This document shows positions 16,300 through 25,072 of a stretch of 64,000 nt of DNA, one piece after another. The stretch comes from Aquiflexum lacus (lineage in GTDB: Bacteria; Bacteroidota; Bacteroidia; Cytophagales; Cyclobacteriaceae): contig NZ_JABFHF010000009.1 of NCBI RefSeq assembly GCF_015476655.1, forward strand, positions 1 through 64,000, in the 5' to 3' direction. The stretch's first letter is position 1; every line of letters starts with the position of its first letter. The notes beneath the pieces are model-generated. The model was not told where the DNA came from. It did no database searches and saw nothing but the letters and a program-made list of their open reading frames with translations. The translations under genes and the position numbers were made by a program.

Positions 16300-17730
16300 T
16301 TATAAATTTTCCAACAATTTAATTAATAAATGCACACCAAAAGCAGTCGCATGTTTGGCTTTTGCAAATTCTGAATCGCCAAAAGCTGTCCCGGCAATAT
16401 CAATGTGAGCCCAAGAGGGATGATTTTCAGTAAATGCCTCTAGGAATTTTGCAGCAGTGATGGCACCTGCAAAAGGTTTCCCATGAAAATTTTTGATATC
16501 TGCGATTTCACTGTCCATTTCAGATTTGTATGCATCCCAAATAGGAAGTGGCCAAACCTTCTCATTAATTGCCATACCACTTTCCTGTAGTTTCTGTGAA
16601 AGCGCAGTGTCATTGGAAAATAATGCAGCACATTCATAACCAAAGGTTCCCACGGCACTACCTGTTAAAGTAGCAAAATCAATGACTGTGTCCGGCTGAT
16701 GGTTTTTTATGATATAAGATAGTCCATCGGCTAAGATCAACCTTCCTTCTGCATCCGTATCAATAATTTCAATTGTTTTCCCACTATAGCTCCCAATAAT
16801 ATCAGATGGTAAAAAGGACAGATTATCGACTGCGTTTTCTACACAAGGTACAACAGCTGTCACATTCACTGGCAATTGAAGGTCAGCGATCAGTTGCATG
16901 GCACCCAAAACGCAAGCTGCACCACCCATATCACATTTCATGTGGACCATCCCGGCAGTTTTTATATTGAGACCTCCGGTGTCAAATGTCACGCCTTTTC
17001 CAACTAGACCAATATGTTTGGATGCTTCCTTGTTGCGGTACTTCATGATGATGAACTGCGGCTCCCTTTGACTCCCCTGAGCAACCGCCAAAAATGCTTT
17101 CAAACCTTCCTTTTCACTCTTTTTCCGATCAAAGGATTTTACACTGATGCCAAACTGTTTACCGGTTTTTTTTGCCCAATTGGCTAAATATTCCGGAGTC
17201 ACTTTATTGGGTGGTAGGTCTACCAACTTAAAAGTCTGTAGTTGGGCATTGGCAATTTTCAATCCCTTTTCCGCAATTTCTCTGGCATTAATTTGAGTGG
17301 AGAGGATTGACAAGGTGGTGATGTCCCAGTTTTTTGGTGCAGTACCCTGATTTTTGAAATGGCCCAATCTATAAGTGCCAAGCCAAAGACCGGATACAGC
17401 TGCTTCCAATAAATCGGCATCTATACCGTCAGAAAAAACCAATAGCATTTGTTCACTGAACAACGTTTCCTGCTTGGCTGTAAGCCTTCTGAATGCGGTT
17501 TTTACGGTATGGTATTCCGGGGTTTTTCCAAGACCTAATAATATATAAATCTTTTCCTCGGTTTTATCCTCAATGATAAACTGTGTATCTTTTTTGCCTG
17601 AAAAAATGTTTTGGGATACCTCGATTTTTGATAATCCTTTTGGAAAGTTTATTGTCCCTTCGACTTCAACGAAAGGGATAAGAACCAGTCCTTTGAATTT
17701 ATTGGCAGTGTTTATAATATTTATTTTCAT
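16300..17730 (-). CDS. leucyl aminopeptidase family (M17) metallopeptidase
   Basis: The 476-residue cytosolic protein has the M17 catalytic domain in its second half. It shows GKGVTFDTGGLNIK (metal-binding Lys and Asp), then MKCDMGGAACVLG, and the signature IDTDAEGRLILAD (usually NTDAEGR; here the first residue is Asp). The N-terminal domain (1-150) is diverged. It removes N-terminal residues from peptides using two metal ions, usually as a hexamer. Upstream of, and coupled to, the ATP-grasp gene. No signal peptide. Confidence 0.92.
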   Translation of the reverse strand: MKINIINTANKFKGLVLIPFVEVEGTINFPKGLSKIEVSQNIFSGKKDTQFIIEDKTEEKIYILLGLGKTPEYHTVKTAFRRLTAKQETLFSEQMLLVFSDGIDADLLEAAVSGLWLGTYRLGHFKNQGTAPKNWDITTLSILSTQINAREIAEKGLKIANAQLQTFKLVDLPPNKVTPEYLANWAKKTGKQFGISVKSFDRKKSEKEGLKAFLAVAQGSQREPQFIIMKYRNKEASKHIGLVGKGVTFDTGGLNIKTAGMVHMKCDMGGAACVLGAMQLIADLQLPVNVTAVVPCVENAVDNLSFLPSDIIGSYSGKTIEIIDTDAEGRLILADGLSYIIKNHQPDTVIDFATLTGSAVGTFGYECAALFSNDTALSQKLQESGMAINEKVWPLPIWDAYKSEMDSEIADIKNFHGKPFAGAITAAKFLEAFTENHPSWAHIDIAGTAFGDSEFAKAKHATAFGVHLLIKLLENL

Positions 17731-17793
17731 GTTTTTTTTAAATAAAAGGGAGAAAAGATAAAGACTTTGGGTTCAGTTTGGTTAAAGGATTTT

Positions 17794-18939
17794 TTAAATG
17801 TCCCCTTCTTTGTCGCTAAAAAATAACCATTCTATGGCTTTTGGAAATTCATCACTCCAGTAGGTTTCACTGTGCTTCCCTTCCATATTGATACTGAGTT
17901 TGACTTTCATCCTTTCCCGGATAGATTCTCTTTTTAATAGCCGCTTTTTGAATTTTTTGACATGCCGAATCATGGTTTCACTTTCATCTCCCCCAGCATA
18001 TAAGTAAACTTTGGTATCCATTGGCTCAAAGAAATCAAGAAATGAAAACTTGATTTTTGGAATAACCCAAAGGGAAGGGGAGAAGATCATTAATTTGCCA
18101 TAAACTTCAGGATAAATGAGTCCACTGAAAATACTGACAAGTCCACCCATGGAACTACCTCCGATGCCTGTAAATTCCCTTTCAGATTTGGTTCGGAAAT
18201 TTTTGTCTACAAATGGCTTTAGAGTGTCGGCAATAAATCTGATGTATTTTTTTCCTTCGCCCTGACCTAGCAGGGTTTTACCGAAATTGTATTCTAAAAC
18301 CCGTTCTTTTTCAGCATGTTCGATGGCAATAATGATGATTTGACCAATGCCGTAATCAGACATGACTGCAAGCTTTTTATCTATTTGCCAATTTCCAAAT
18401 GGTGAACTTTCATTAAAGAGGTTTTGAGCGTCCTGAAGATAAAGGACAGGATAATGTTCCGTGGAGGTTTCGTAATCATGGGGCAAAAGTGCCCATACCT
18501 TTCGGGTTTTATTTAATTGGGGTATTTCAAATTCTTCTGAAATTAAGTGCACTTTGGGAAGTTGGCTTGGCCTGTAAGGGAGCCAATTTTTCCGCCATTT
18601 TGGAACATGTTCTTCTTGCGTCCCAAAAGTTTTTTTACTGACTCGATTGGGCGTTTTATTTCCGTACCTGTCAATTTCTACCTCCGACCAGTCACCCTTG
18701 GTGAATTTGTAGACAAGTTCGGATGGGAAAATAAAATCCTCAGGAAATCTGAAAGCATATTTCCCCGGGGCTACTTTTTGTAAAAGGAATCTACGGTCCT
18801 GTGTGGCCCAGTTGTTGAAATTCCCTGAGAGATATACCGGTCTGGCATCATCCTCATCGGTGGTAAGCAAAATACTTAGACCATCTTTTATATCCTCTTG
18901 TGCTTTATCAGTCACAACAGTCTTTTCTTCGCATTCCAT
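17794..18939 (-). CDS. esterase with N-terminal carbohydrate-binding-like domain (enterochelin esterase-like)
   Basis: The 381-residue protein has an N-terminal immunoglobulin-like domain (about 20-100) with YLSGNFNNWATQDRRF, the pattern of glycogen-binding/CBM48-type modules. A putative alpha/beta-hydrolase esterase domain follows from about 125. The nucleophile Ser is in GIGGSSMGGLVS, and the final His is likely the one in MEGKHSETYW. No signal peptide is visible, so it is probably cytosolic. The family hydrolyses ester bonds of siderophores, sugars or esters; the substrate is not clear here. No iron-uptake genes are nearby, so I do not claim a siderophore role. Confidence 0.82.
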   Translation of the reverse strand: MECEEKTVVTDKAQEDIKDGLSILLTTDEDDARPVYLSGNFNNWATQDRRFLLQKVAPGKYAFRFPEDFIFPSELVYKFTKGDWSEVEIDRYGNKTPNRVSKKTFGTQEEHVPKWRKNWLPYRPSQLPKVHLISEEFEIPQLNKTRKVWALLPHDYETSTEHYPVLYLQDAQNLFNESSPFGNWQIDKKLAVMSDYGIGQIIIIAIEHAEKERVLEYNFGKTLLGQGEGKKYIRFIADTLKPFVDKNFRTKSEREFTGIGGSSMGGLVSIFSGLIYPEVYGKLMIFSPSLWVIPKIKFSFLDFFEPMDTKVYLYAGGDESETMIRHVKKFKKRLLKRESIRERMKVKLSINMEGKHSETYWSDEFPKAIEWLFFSDKEGDI

Positions 18940-19033
18940 CCGAGATGTTTTCTGTTTATTTTAGCAAAAACGATTCCTGTAAAAATAATTTTTTGCATTG
19001 GTCCAATAAAGAAGATTCATATTTTTTTTGCAA

Positions 19034-19525
19034 TTACCACCTGACAGGGGATAGGCGGTCCTGCGGTTCCTGAATCATGATATAAGACTCACCTTCTTTG
19101 GCATGACAGGCATTGCAAGCTGATGTCAAAGCCCTGAATCCTATTATGAACTCTTCCTTGTCTTTCTTGAGAACGACTGACTCAATCTGAGGAATCGTGT
19201 TTTCCATGAAATCCACTGCAGACTCAGCCCTTACAGGCCTTCTTTTTAATCCATCTTCCATGGCCTCGATGATATGTTCTACCTGATGGTCTGCATAATC
19301 CCAGTTTTCATCCATACCTGCCCAATATAACTCGGAATACCTGTAAGAAACTTCAACCATCGTCCTGCTGAATCCGCCAAGTTGATGGGCGATTTCTTCA
19401 AATTTTTCCTCACTGCTTCCTTCTAACCAACCATCTAATCCTACTGCAGTTGAATTTTCCTGGGTTTGAGATTGGCAGGAATAAAAGATCATTATTATTA
19501 AAGTATATAGAAAGGTTCTTTTCAT
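19034..19525 (-). CDS. lipoprotein with a CxxCH haem-binding motif (cytochrome c-like)
   Basis: The 163-residue protein has a lipobox signal (MKRTFLYTLIIMIFYSC; Cys 17). Near the C-terminus a single CNACH motif (ACNACHAKEG) would bind haem c, with a Met in SYIMIQ as possible sixth ligand. The body is helical (EEIAHQLGGFSRTMVEVSYRYSELYWAGMDENWDYADHQV in short segments), like four-helix cytochromes. Predicted periplasmic electron carrier or sensor, anchored by lipid. Its start overlaps the rsmE stop by 4 bp (ATGA arrangement), so they are cotranscribed, without an obvious shared function. Confidence 0.7.
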   Translation of the reverse strand: MKRTFLYTLIIMIFYSCQSQTQENSTAVGLDGWLEGSSEEKFEEIAHQLGGFSRTMVEVSYRYSELYWAGMDENWDYADHQVEHIIEAMEDGLKRRPVRAESAVDFMENTIPQIESVVLKKDKEEFIIGFRALTSACNACHAKEGESYIMIQEPQDRLSPVRW

Positions 19526-20238
19526 TGTAAATCTATATTGTTTATAAGTTGTAACGTGTGTACAGCCGCAAGTCCTGCTGTTTCAGACCTTAGTCGGCTT
19601 TTTCCAAGAGAACAGGGCATAAAATAATTTTTAAATGCTAAGTCCAATTCTTGCTGGGAGAAGTCTCCTTCAGGTCCTATTAAAATGATATAGGCATTGT
19701 CTTTTTTTGCTTTTTCAAAAAGGTGTCTGTCATTTTCCTTGTCTACGTAAGCAATGAATCTTTGATAAGTGTCAAACTTTTTGTCCATCACCAATTCCTC
19801 CATCGGCACCACGGCATTTAATTTAGGAACACGGGTCTTAAGACTTTGTTTACAGGCTGAGATGATCTTCTTCTCTAGACGGTCAAATTTCAGGTTTCCA
19901 CGCTCTGAATGCTCGGATTGCATAAAGGTGATTTCATGTACACCGATTTCTGTTATCTTTTCGATCATCCACTCCATCCTTTCGGCATTCTTGGTCGGAC
20001 TGATGGCTAAATGGATGTAGTAATCATCCTCAGGTATAAAGTTTCTTTCTTCTATGGAAAGGATGGCTTTCTTGGGATCGGCGACTGTAATGACGCAGGT
20101 GTAAAGACAACCTTTTCCATCTGTGAAATTGACTTTGTCTCCCTGTTTTTTTCTCAACACTTTGATGAGATGTTTTGATTCTTCAGTGTCTAACTGAAAG
20201 TCTTTATCTTGAGTATTTTCATGAAAAAAAAGCTGCAT
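19522..20238 (-). CDS. rsmE: 16S rRNA (uracil1498-N3)-methyltransferase RsmE
   Basis: The 238-residue protein has the family length and layout. An N-terminal PUA-like domain has SKHLIKVLRKKQGDKVNFTDGKG. A C-terminal SPOUT knotted domain has ILIGPEGDFSQQE and the signature SLGKSRLRSETAGLAAV, which binds S-adenosylmethionine. It methylates N3 of U1498 in 16S rRNA. It is transcribed with the cytochrome-like gene 19034-19525 downstream. Confidence 0.96.
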   Translation of the reverse strand: MQLFFHENTQDKDFQLDTEESKHLIKVLRKKQGDKVNFTDGKGCLYTCVITVADPKKAILSIEERNFIPEDDYYIHLAISPTKNAERMEWMIEKITEIGVHEITFMQSEHSERGNLKFDRLEKKIISACKQSLKTRVPKLNAVVPMEELVMDKKFDTYQRFIAYVDKENDRHLFEKAKKDNAYIILIGPEGDFSQQELDLAFKNYFMPCSLGKSRLRSETAGLAAVHTLQLINNIDLQ

Positions 20239-20296
20239 ATTTCTGGGGATTGTTCAACGAAAATACGGAATCCATTTTGAATCAAATAGGAAATCA

Positions 20297-20332
20297 AACA
20301 AAAAAAGCACGATATCTAAAAGACCGTGCTTT
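20297..20332 (-). terminator. intrinsic terminator of the DEAD-box helicase gene
   Basis: On the minus strand an 8-bp stem AAAGCACG / CGTGCTTT with a 13-base loop is followed by a T-run. It lies 45 bp after the helicase stop. Confidence 0.85.
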
Positions 20333-20377
20333 GAATTACTAAAACTTAATATTTTAAGATTCAAATATTTCTGTATA

Positions 20378-22183
20378 TCAACCTTTGGAAATTTCCATGT
20401 TGACAGATTTTCCTTTGATGGTATTGTTTTTCATGACGCTGATTACGTGATCTGCATCCTTCTGAGGTACATCTACAAACGAGAAGTTGTCAAAAATGTC
20501 GATGCCACCGATAGATCTTCCGGGAACTCCGGTTTCACCTGCAATTGCTCCGACGATATCATTTGGTCTGATACGGTCTTTCTTTCCTAAGTTTAAGAAA
20601 AGACGGGCCATTCCCGGTTCTCTGACACCTTTTTCTCTTGGACTCCTTTCAGTTCTTTCTCCTCTATCCGGTCTTTCACTTCTTTCAGGTCTCTCACTTC
20701 TGTCTCTACCATATCCTCTGCTTTCGCCTCTACCACCTTCACTTCTACCGAATCTTTCTCTACCTCTTCCTGATTCTCTTCCACGTCCAAAGTCTCTTTC
20801 TCTTCCACCTTCACTTCTTCTAGATCCTCTGTCCCTGTCTCTTCCAAGATCAAGTTCAAAGTTCTGATCTTCCATTTCATGAACTGTATCGGCCAATTGC
20901 ATTTTCACTAATCCCAATGCTATTTGTTCGATACTCAGACCTTCAGTTAAGAGTTGTCCAATAATATCTTCATAGAAACTGTTATCACCTTCTTTGCTCA
21001 ATTGTCTATGGACATCTTTCACAAATTGAGTCTTTTTCAGTTCAATTAGATCAGATACAGAAGGAGGGGACATTTTAGAAATTGAAGTCTTGATGAATTT
21101 TTCAAGATCCTTGATTTTGTACATATCTTTTCTTCCGGTCACAAAGCTGATGGCAGCACCTGATTTCCCGGCCCTACCTGTCCTACCGATTCTGTGTACA
21201 TAATTTTCTTCGTCCAAAGGAAGGTCAAAGTTGAATACAACCTCAACATCATCGACATCAATACCTCTTGCAGCTACGTCTGTAGCAACCAATACCGAGC
21301 AGTGTCCTTTTCTGAATTTGTTCATTACTTTGGTACGCTGTGCTTGAGAAAGATCTCCGTGCAACGCTTCTGCCTGAATTCCTCTGGCAATCAATTCTTC
21401 AGTAACCTCATCAGTCACTCTTTTAGTATTACAGAATACCACACTCAAATTAAACTGATTCAGGTTCATCAACCTGGTCATCAATTCAATTTTTAATGAA
21501 GGTTTCACTTCATAATATACCTGTGAGATATTTTCTACTGTCAATTCTTTCCGCAACACTTTAATATGTGCAGGATTGTTTTGGAATTTTCTGGTCAAAT
21601 CCAAAATTGGCTTCGGCATAGTCGCTGAGAAAAAGACAGTCTGTCTTTCTTCAGGACATTCGCTGAGGATATTTTCAATATCTTCTCTAAAGCCCATATC
21701 CAACATTTCGTCAGCCTCATCCAATACGATGATATTGACCATGTCTAGCTTTAATGTACCTCTGTCCATGTGATCCATGATTCTGCCAGGAGTACCTACC
21801 ACAATCTGAACACCTTTCCTTAAGCTTTTGATTTGTCTGTCAATTGCCTCTCCTCCATATATACATGTTGAGGAAATCCCTCTTTTGTATTTTGAAAGTT
21901 TGACAATTTCACCTTCTACCTGTACCGCTAATTCACGGGTTGGGCAAAGGATCAAAGCTTGTGGTTTGTTGATAGATGCGTCTACCTGATCGATGATTGG
22001 AATACCAAATGCCGCAGTTTTACCAGTACCCGTTTGAGCCTGACCGATGACATCTTGTCCTTCCAATAAAAGAGGTATAGATTGTGATTGAATGGTAGAT
22101 GGTTGGGTGTAACCCATATCCTCTACCGCCCTTAAGATTTCCGCTGAAATCCCAAGGTCTGAGAATGTTAATTCTTTTTCCAT
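20378..22183 (-). CDS. DEAD-box ATP-dependent RNA helicase (CsdA/DeaD-like)
   Basis: The 601-residue protein has a complete helicase core (about 1-380): Q motif region, AQTGTGKTAA (Walker A), PTRELAVQ, GTPGR, DEAD, SAT, VATDVAARGIDV and HRIGRTGR. It is followed by a dimerisation-like segment, then a low-complexity Arg/Gly/Glu/Ser region (about 450-520) with RDRGSRR and GRGRERFGRS repeats. A C-terminal DbpA-type RNA-binding domain (MARLFLNLGKKDRIRPNDIVG to SFVDVP) ends the protein. It unwinds structured RNA in ribosome assembly and cold adaptation. The mRNA has a strong promoter and a 98-nt leader with a stable hairpin next to the start, suggesting translational control. Confidence 0.95.
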   Translation of the reverse strand: MEKELTFSDLGISAEILRAVEDMGYTQPSTIQSQSIPLLLEGQDVIGQAQTGTGKTAAFGIPIIDQVDASINKPQALILCPTRELAVQVEGEIVKLSKYKRGISSTCIYGGEAIDRQIKSLRKGVQIVVGTPGRIMDHMDRGTLKLDMVNIIVLDEADEMLDMGFREDIENILSECPEERQTVFFSATMPKPILDLTRKFQNNPAHIKVLRKELTVENISQVYYEVKPSLKIELMTRLMNLNQFNLSVVFCNTKRVTDEVTEELIARGIQAEALHGDLSQAQRTKVMNKFRKGHCSVLVATDVAARGIDVDDVEVVFNFDLPLDEENYVHRIGRTGRAGKSGAAISFVTGRKDMYKIKDLEKFIKTSISKMSPPSVSDLIELKKTQFVKDVHRQLSKEGDNSFYEDIIGQLLTEGLSIEQIALGLVKMQLADTVHEMEDQNFELDLGRDRDRGSRRSEGGRERDFGRGRESGRGRERFGRSEGGRGESRGYGRDRSERPERSERPDRGERTERSPREKGVREPGMARLFLNLGKKDRIRPNDIVGAIAGETGVPGRSIGGIDIFDNFSFVDVPQKDADHVISVMKNNTIKGKSVNMEISKG

Positions 22184-22186
22184 GAT

Positions 22187-22251
22187 GTTTCCTTACTTCT
22201 TCAAACCATGATCTCCTAGAAGTACCCTAAATCAAGCGACAGTAAGGAAAC
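22187..22251 (-). promoter_or_regulatory. structured 5' leader of the helicase mRNA, with an 11-bp hairpin at the ribosome-binding site
   Basis: GTTTCCTTACT at 22187-22197 (plus strand) is perfectly complementary to AGTAAGGAAAC at 22241-22251, so the mRNA can fold an 11-bp stem ending 3 bases before the ATG and covering the AAGGAAAC likely used for ribosome binding. A second pairing, ACTTCT 22195-22200 with AGAAGT 22218-22223, excludes part of the first, so two folds compete. This would fit a cold-responsive switch or autoregulation by the helicase. Confidence 0.6.
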
Positions 22252-22287
22252 CCACAGTATGAAAAATATTGATAATTAATTCGGATG

Positions 22288-22318
22288 CAAAGGTAAGATA
22301 AATAATTTTGATTTCAAA
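22288..22318 (-). promoter_or_regulatory. Bacteroidota housekeeping promoter of the helicase gene
   Basis: On the minus strand TTTG (22318-22315), 19 bases, then TACCTTTG (22295-22288). This is a full match to TTTG-N19-TAnnTTTG. Transcription would start near 22281, leaving a leader of about 98 nt. Confidence 0.75.
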
Positions 22319-22406
22319 CCTTGATTCGAAAGTTTTTAGAATATATTGAATTAATATCGCTGATTAGTTAATAATAATTCTGATTAGCCTTTAATTAAAG
22401 GCGTTA

Positions 22407-22667
22407 TCAGAGATATTTTTCTGATATTGAATTGACCAATTCTATATAATTCTCTGAAGCTTCGGACTTACTTTTTCCTTTATAGGATAACCATGAATTA
22501 AATTTCGCAGCTGCTACAAAGTCAAATCCACCTGTTCTTTCCTCGTGATTATCACCTTCTGTAGCTTGTTTATAGAGTCCGTATAGTTTCAACAATTCCT
22601 CATTGGAGGGTTTGCTGGTAAATTTTTTTGTGAGTGCAACAGCCTCTTCAAGGGTATTAGCTTTCAT
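22407..22667 (-). CDS. acyl-CoA-binding protein (ACBP)
   Basis: The 86-residue protein matches the whole ACBP family length. The ligand motif is YGLYKQATEGD (residues about 28-38; Tyr and Lys contact the CoA), and FDFVAAAKFNSWLSYKGKS gives the Trp and Lys of the third helix. ACBPs bind long-chain acyl-CoA in the cytosol, buffering it for lipid metabolism. They are common in eukaryotes and scattered in bacteria, including Bacteroidota. A TACCTTTG -7 box on the minus strand (22697-22704) lies upstream, without a clear -33 element. Confidence 0.93.
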   Translation of the reverse strand: MKANTLEEAVALTKKFTSKPSNEELLKLYGLYKQATEGDNHEERTGGFDFVAAAKFNSWLSYKGKSKSEASENYIELVNSISEKYL

Positions 22668-22719
22668 AAATAAACTTGTTTTTGATTTCTGGTTTCCAAA
22701 GGTAATGAAAAAGATTTTA

Positions 22720-22885
22720 GAGACGAGATGTTAGACGTGAGACACAAGACACAAGACCTTAGAATCAAAGTTTGGCCGCAATAGGGGGGAGCGAAAAGTC
22801 AAGAAGCAAGAAGCAAGAAGAAGATATTAAGAGACAAGAACAAGATACCAAAGCTTGCTCAAGTATCGGAGAGACAAAAAACATT
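22720..22885. repeat. degenerate low-complexity intergenic repeats (AGACACAAGAC / AAGAAGCAAGAAG type)
   Basis: Within the 377-bp gap between the ACBP gene and gltA, tandem-like variants of GACACAAGAC and GAAGCAAGAAG occur next to a GTTAGACGTGAGAC unit. The same unit, inverted, is found near 61190-61230. No coding potential is seen. The rest of the gap holds the gltA terminator. Confidence 0.6.
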
Positions 22886-22980
22886 GCGTCCACATTTTTA
22901 CTTGGGCTTAGTTAATTGGTTGAGGTCTAATTTTTTACCGAATGCCTAACAACGGACATCTGACATCAAACTATTTGTCA

Positions 22981-23024
22981 AAAAAAAGCTCTGAAAACAA
23001 TCAATGAGATTGAGATCAGAGCTT
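22981..23024 (-). terminator. intrinsic terminator of gltA
   Basis: On the minus strand a 9-bp stem AAGCTCTGA / TCAGAGCTT (23016-23024 with 22986-22994) is followed by a run of T. The loop is 21 bases. It lies about 20 bp after the gltA stop. Confidence 0.8.
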
Positions 23025-23044
23025 GGTTTAAGTTTTAATCTTGA

Positions 23045-24331
23045 CTATCTTCTATTCATAGAGAGATAATCTCTTTCATTTGCACCAGTGTAAATTTGAC
23101 GGGGTCTGCCTATTGGTTCTCCGTTATGTCTCATTTCTTTCCACTGAGCAATCCATCCAGGAAGTCTTCCCATTGCAAAAAGAACGGTAAACATTTCTGT
23201 TGGGATCCCCAAGGCTCTATAAATTATTCCAGAATAAAAATCCACATTTGGATAAAGCTTCCTATCAACAAAATATTGGTCATTGAGTGCAGCATATTCC
23301 AGTTCTTTGGCTATATCTAAAACCGGGTCATCGACACCCAATTTGGTCAGCACATCATCCGCAGCTTTTTTGATGATTTTTGCTCTTGGATCAAAATTTT
23401 TGTAAACCCGATGTCCAAAGCCCATCAATCTAAAAGGGTCATCTTTGTCTTTGGCTTTATTGAGGAATTTTTTGGTATCACCGCCATCTTTTTTGATGGA
23501 TTCGAGCATTTCGATTACGGCTTGATTTGCACCTCCATGCAAGGGCCCCCAAAGGGCATTGATACCTGCGGAGATTGAAGCGTAGATACTGGCCTGTGAT
23601 GAACCGACAATTCTGACAGTAGAAGTAGAGCAGTTTTGCTCATGGTCCGCATGCAGAATCAATAACTGATCAAGTGCCTTTGCTACAACTGGATCAGCAT
23701 CATACCTTTCTGCAGGTAGGGCAAACATCATTTTTAAGAAGTTTGAGCAATAATCCAAACTATTATCAGGATAATTGACAGGGTGGCCAACTTCATTCTT
23801 ATAAGCCCATGCAGCAAACGTCGGCATTTTGGCCAAAAGTCTGATGATACTTAAGTTTACTTCGTTTTCGTTTCTGTTTGGGTCTAATGATTGCGGATAA
23901 AAAGCTGTCAATGAACATATCAATGAAGAAAGGACTCCCATTGGATGGGAATTGGAAGGGAAACCATCAAGGATTTTTTTGATATCCTCATGGACCAAAG
24001 TATGTGTAGTGATTTCTCTTGTGAATTTTTCATATTCTGATTGTGAAGGCAATTCACCATAGATCAATAAATATGCTACCTCTAGAAAAGTTGATTTTTC
24101 TGCCAAGTCCTCAATTCGGTACCCTCTATATCTAAGGATGCCAAGTTCCCCATCTAAAAAAGTAATTGCACTTTTGGTAGATCCGGTGTTTTTGTATCCT
24201 GGGTCAATAGTGATTAGTCCGGACTGACCTCTGAGTTTGGCTATATCGATAGCTTTTTCGTTTTCAGTACCTTCTACAATGGGGAGTTCAAAATCTTTCC
24301 CTCCGTATGATAACTTGGCAATTTCAGACAT
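23045..24331 (-). CDS. gltA: citrate synthase
   Basis: The 428-residue protein has the full length of the bacterial hexameric-type enzyme. Motifs are LLILHADHEQNCSTSTVR (catalytic His), GALWGPLHGGANQAV (second His) and RLMGFGHRVYKNFDPRA (third His, and Arg/Asp of the active site). It condenses oxaloacetate and acetyl-CoA to citrate at the entry of the TCA cycle. It stands alone with its own terminator; sdhAB lie 14 kb away. The 298 bp upstream are very AT-rich and hold the suf-operon terminator at the far end, and no gene. Confidence 0.97.
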   Translation of the reverse strand: MSEIAKLSYGGKDFELPIVEGTENEKAIDIAKLRGQSGLITIDPGYKNTGSTKSAITFLDGELGILRYRGYRIEDLAEKSTFLEVAYLLIYGELPSQSEYEKFTREITTHTLVHEDIKKILDGFPSNSHPMGVLSSLICSLTAFYPQSLDPNRNENEVNLSIIRLLAKMPTFAAWAYKNEVGHPVNYPDNSLDYCSNFLKMMFALPAERYDADPVVAKALDQLLILHADHEQNCSTSTVRIVGSSQASIYASISAGINALWGPLHGGANQAVIEMLESIKKDGGDTKKFLNKAKDKDDPFRLMGFGHRVYKNFDPRAKIIKKAADDVLTKLGVDDPVLDIAKELEYAALNDQYFVDRKLYPNVDFYSGIIYRALGIPTEMFTVLFAMGRLPGWIAQWKEMRHNGEPIGRPRQIYTGANERDYLSMNRR

Positions 24332-24606
24332 AAGTATGTTATTTATTTATCAGTTTATTGTTTTTTTTATTTTAACTACACTTGAAGTGCTTAAGTTAGT
24401 GAAATAAGGTGTTTTTTAAATGCTTTATTATATCAATAAACCAAATTACGGTGTATGTATGGACAAAAAAAGGATATGTGAAAAAACTTTTTAGCTAATA
24501 AATTAATAGACTAAAAAAATAAATCCTTATTATATAAATGATAATAAAAACTATTCAAAATATTATTCGGAAATGGGATAGTTTAAGCGCTATATTTTTT
24601 TAGCAG

Positions 24607-24626
24607 AAAAAAAGCCCCGAAGGGCT
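24607..24626 (-). terminator. intrinsic terminator of the suf operon
   Basis: On the minus strand a 5-bp stem AGCCC / GGGCT closed by a TTCG-type tetraloop is followed by seven T. It sits directly after the stop of the last gene at 24630. Confidence 0.85.
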
Positions 24627-24629
24627 ATT

Positions 24630-25049
24630 TTATTTACAGAAATGTTCAAACACTTCGAGTAAGTGGTCTCCGATCATTTTAGCATTTCGACCTTCAATAT
24701 GATGTCTTTCTATGAAGTGAACCAATTCACCGTCTTTGAACAGAGCCATAGCAGGAGAAGAAGGCGGGTAGGGCAGATGGTGCTGTCTTACTTTTGCAAC
24801 AGCTTCTGCATCATTGCCGGCAAAAACTGTAGCCAAGACATCTGGTTTATTGGCACTTTGATCCAATGCATACCGTACACCCGGTCTTGCAGCCCCGGCT
24901 GCACAGCCACACACTGAGTTGATAACTATGAATGTGGTGCCTTTGTGGTCTTTCAGATGACTGTCAACTTCCTCAGGAGTCCTAAATTCCTGAAATCCTA
25001 CATCTGTCAATTCTGCGCGCATAGGCGCAATGAGTTCTTCTGGATACAT
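24630..25049 (-). CDS. bacilliredoxin, BrxA/BrxB (YphP/YqiW) family
   Basis: The 139-residue protein matches the family along its whole length. The active motif is SVCGCAAGAARPG, a CGC redox centre in a thioredoxin-like fold. Bacilliredoxins remove bacillithiol from mixed disulfides on proteins. It is the last gene of the suf operon, 23 bp after the SufT-like gene. That context suggests repair of thiols on Fe-S or sulfur-transfer proteins under oxidative stress, which is inference. Confidence 0.93.
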   Translation of the reverse strand: MYPEELIAPMRAELTDVGFQEFRTPEEVDSHLKDHKGTTFIVINSVCGCAAGAARPGVRYALDQSANKPDVLATVFAGNDAEAVAKVRQHHLPYPPSSPAMALFKDGELVHFIERHHIEGRNAKMIGDHLLEVFEHFCK

Positions 25050-25072
25050 ATTATTTTATTTTTTATTTATTC

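Noticed and set aside
20487-20867. Long plus-strand frame of Leu/Ser/Pro-rich sequence under the helicase gene.
   Set aside because: It is the antisense of the Arg/Gly-rich tail of the helicase, a compositional artefact.
22668-23044. Possible CRISPR-like or tandem array in the AGACACAAGAC region.
   Set aside because: Units are short and irregular, with no equal-length spacers; degenerate repeats only.
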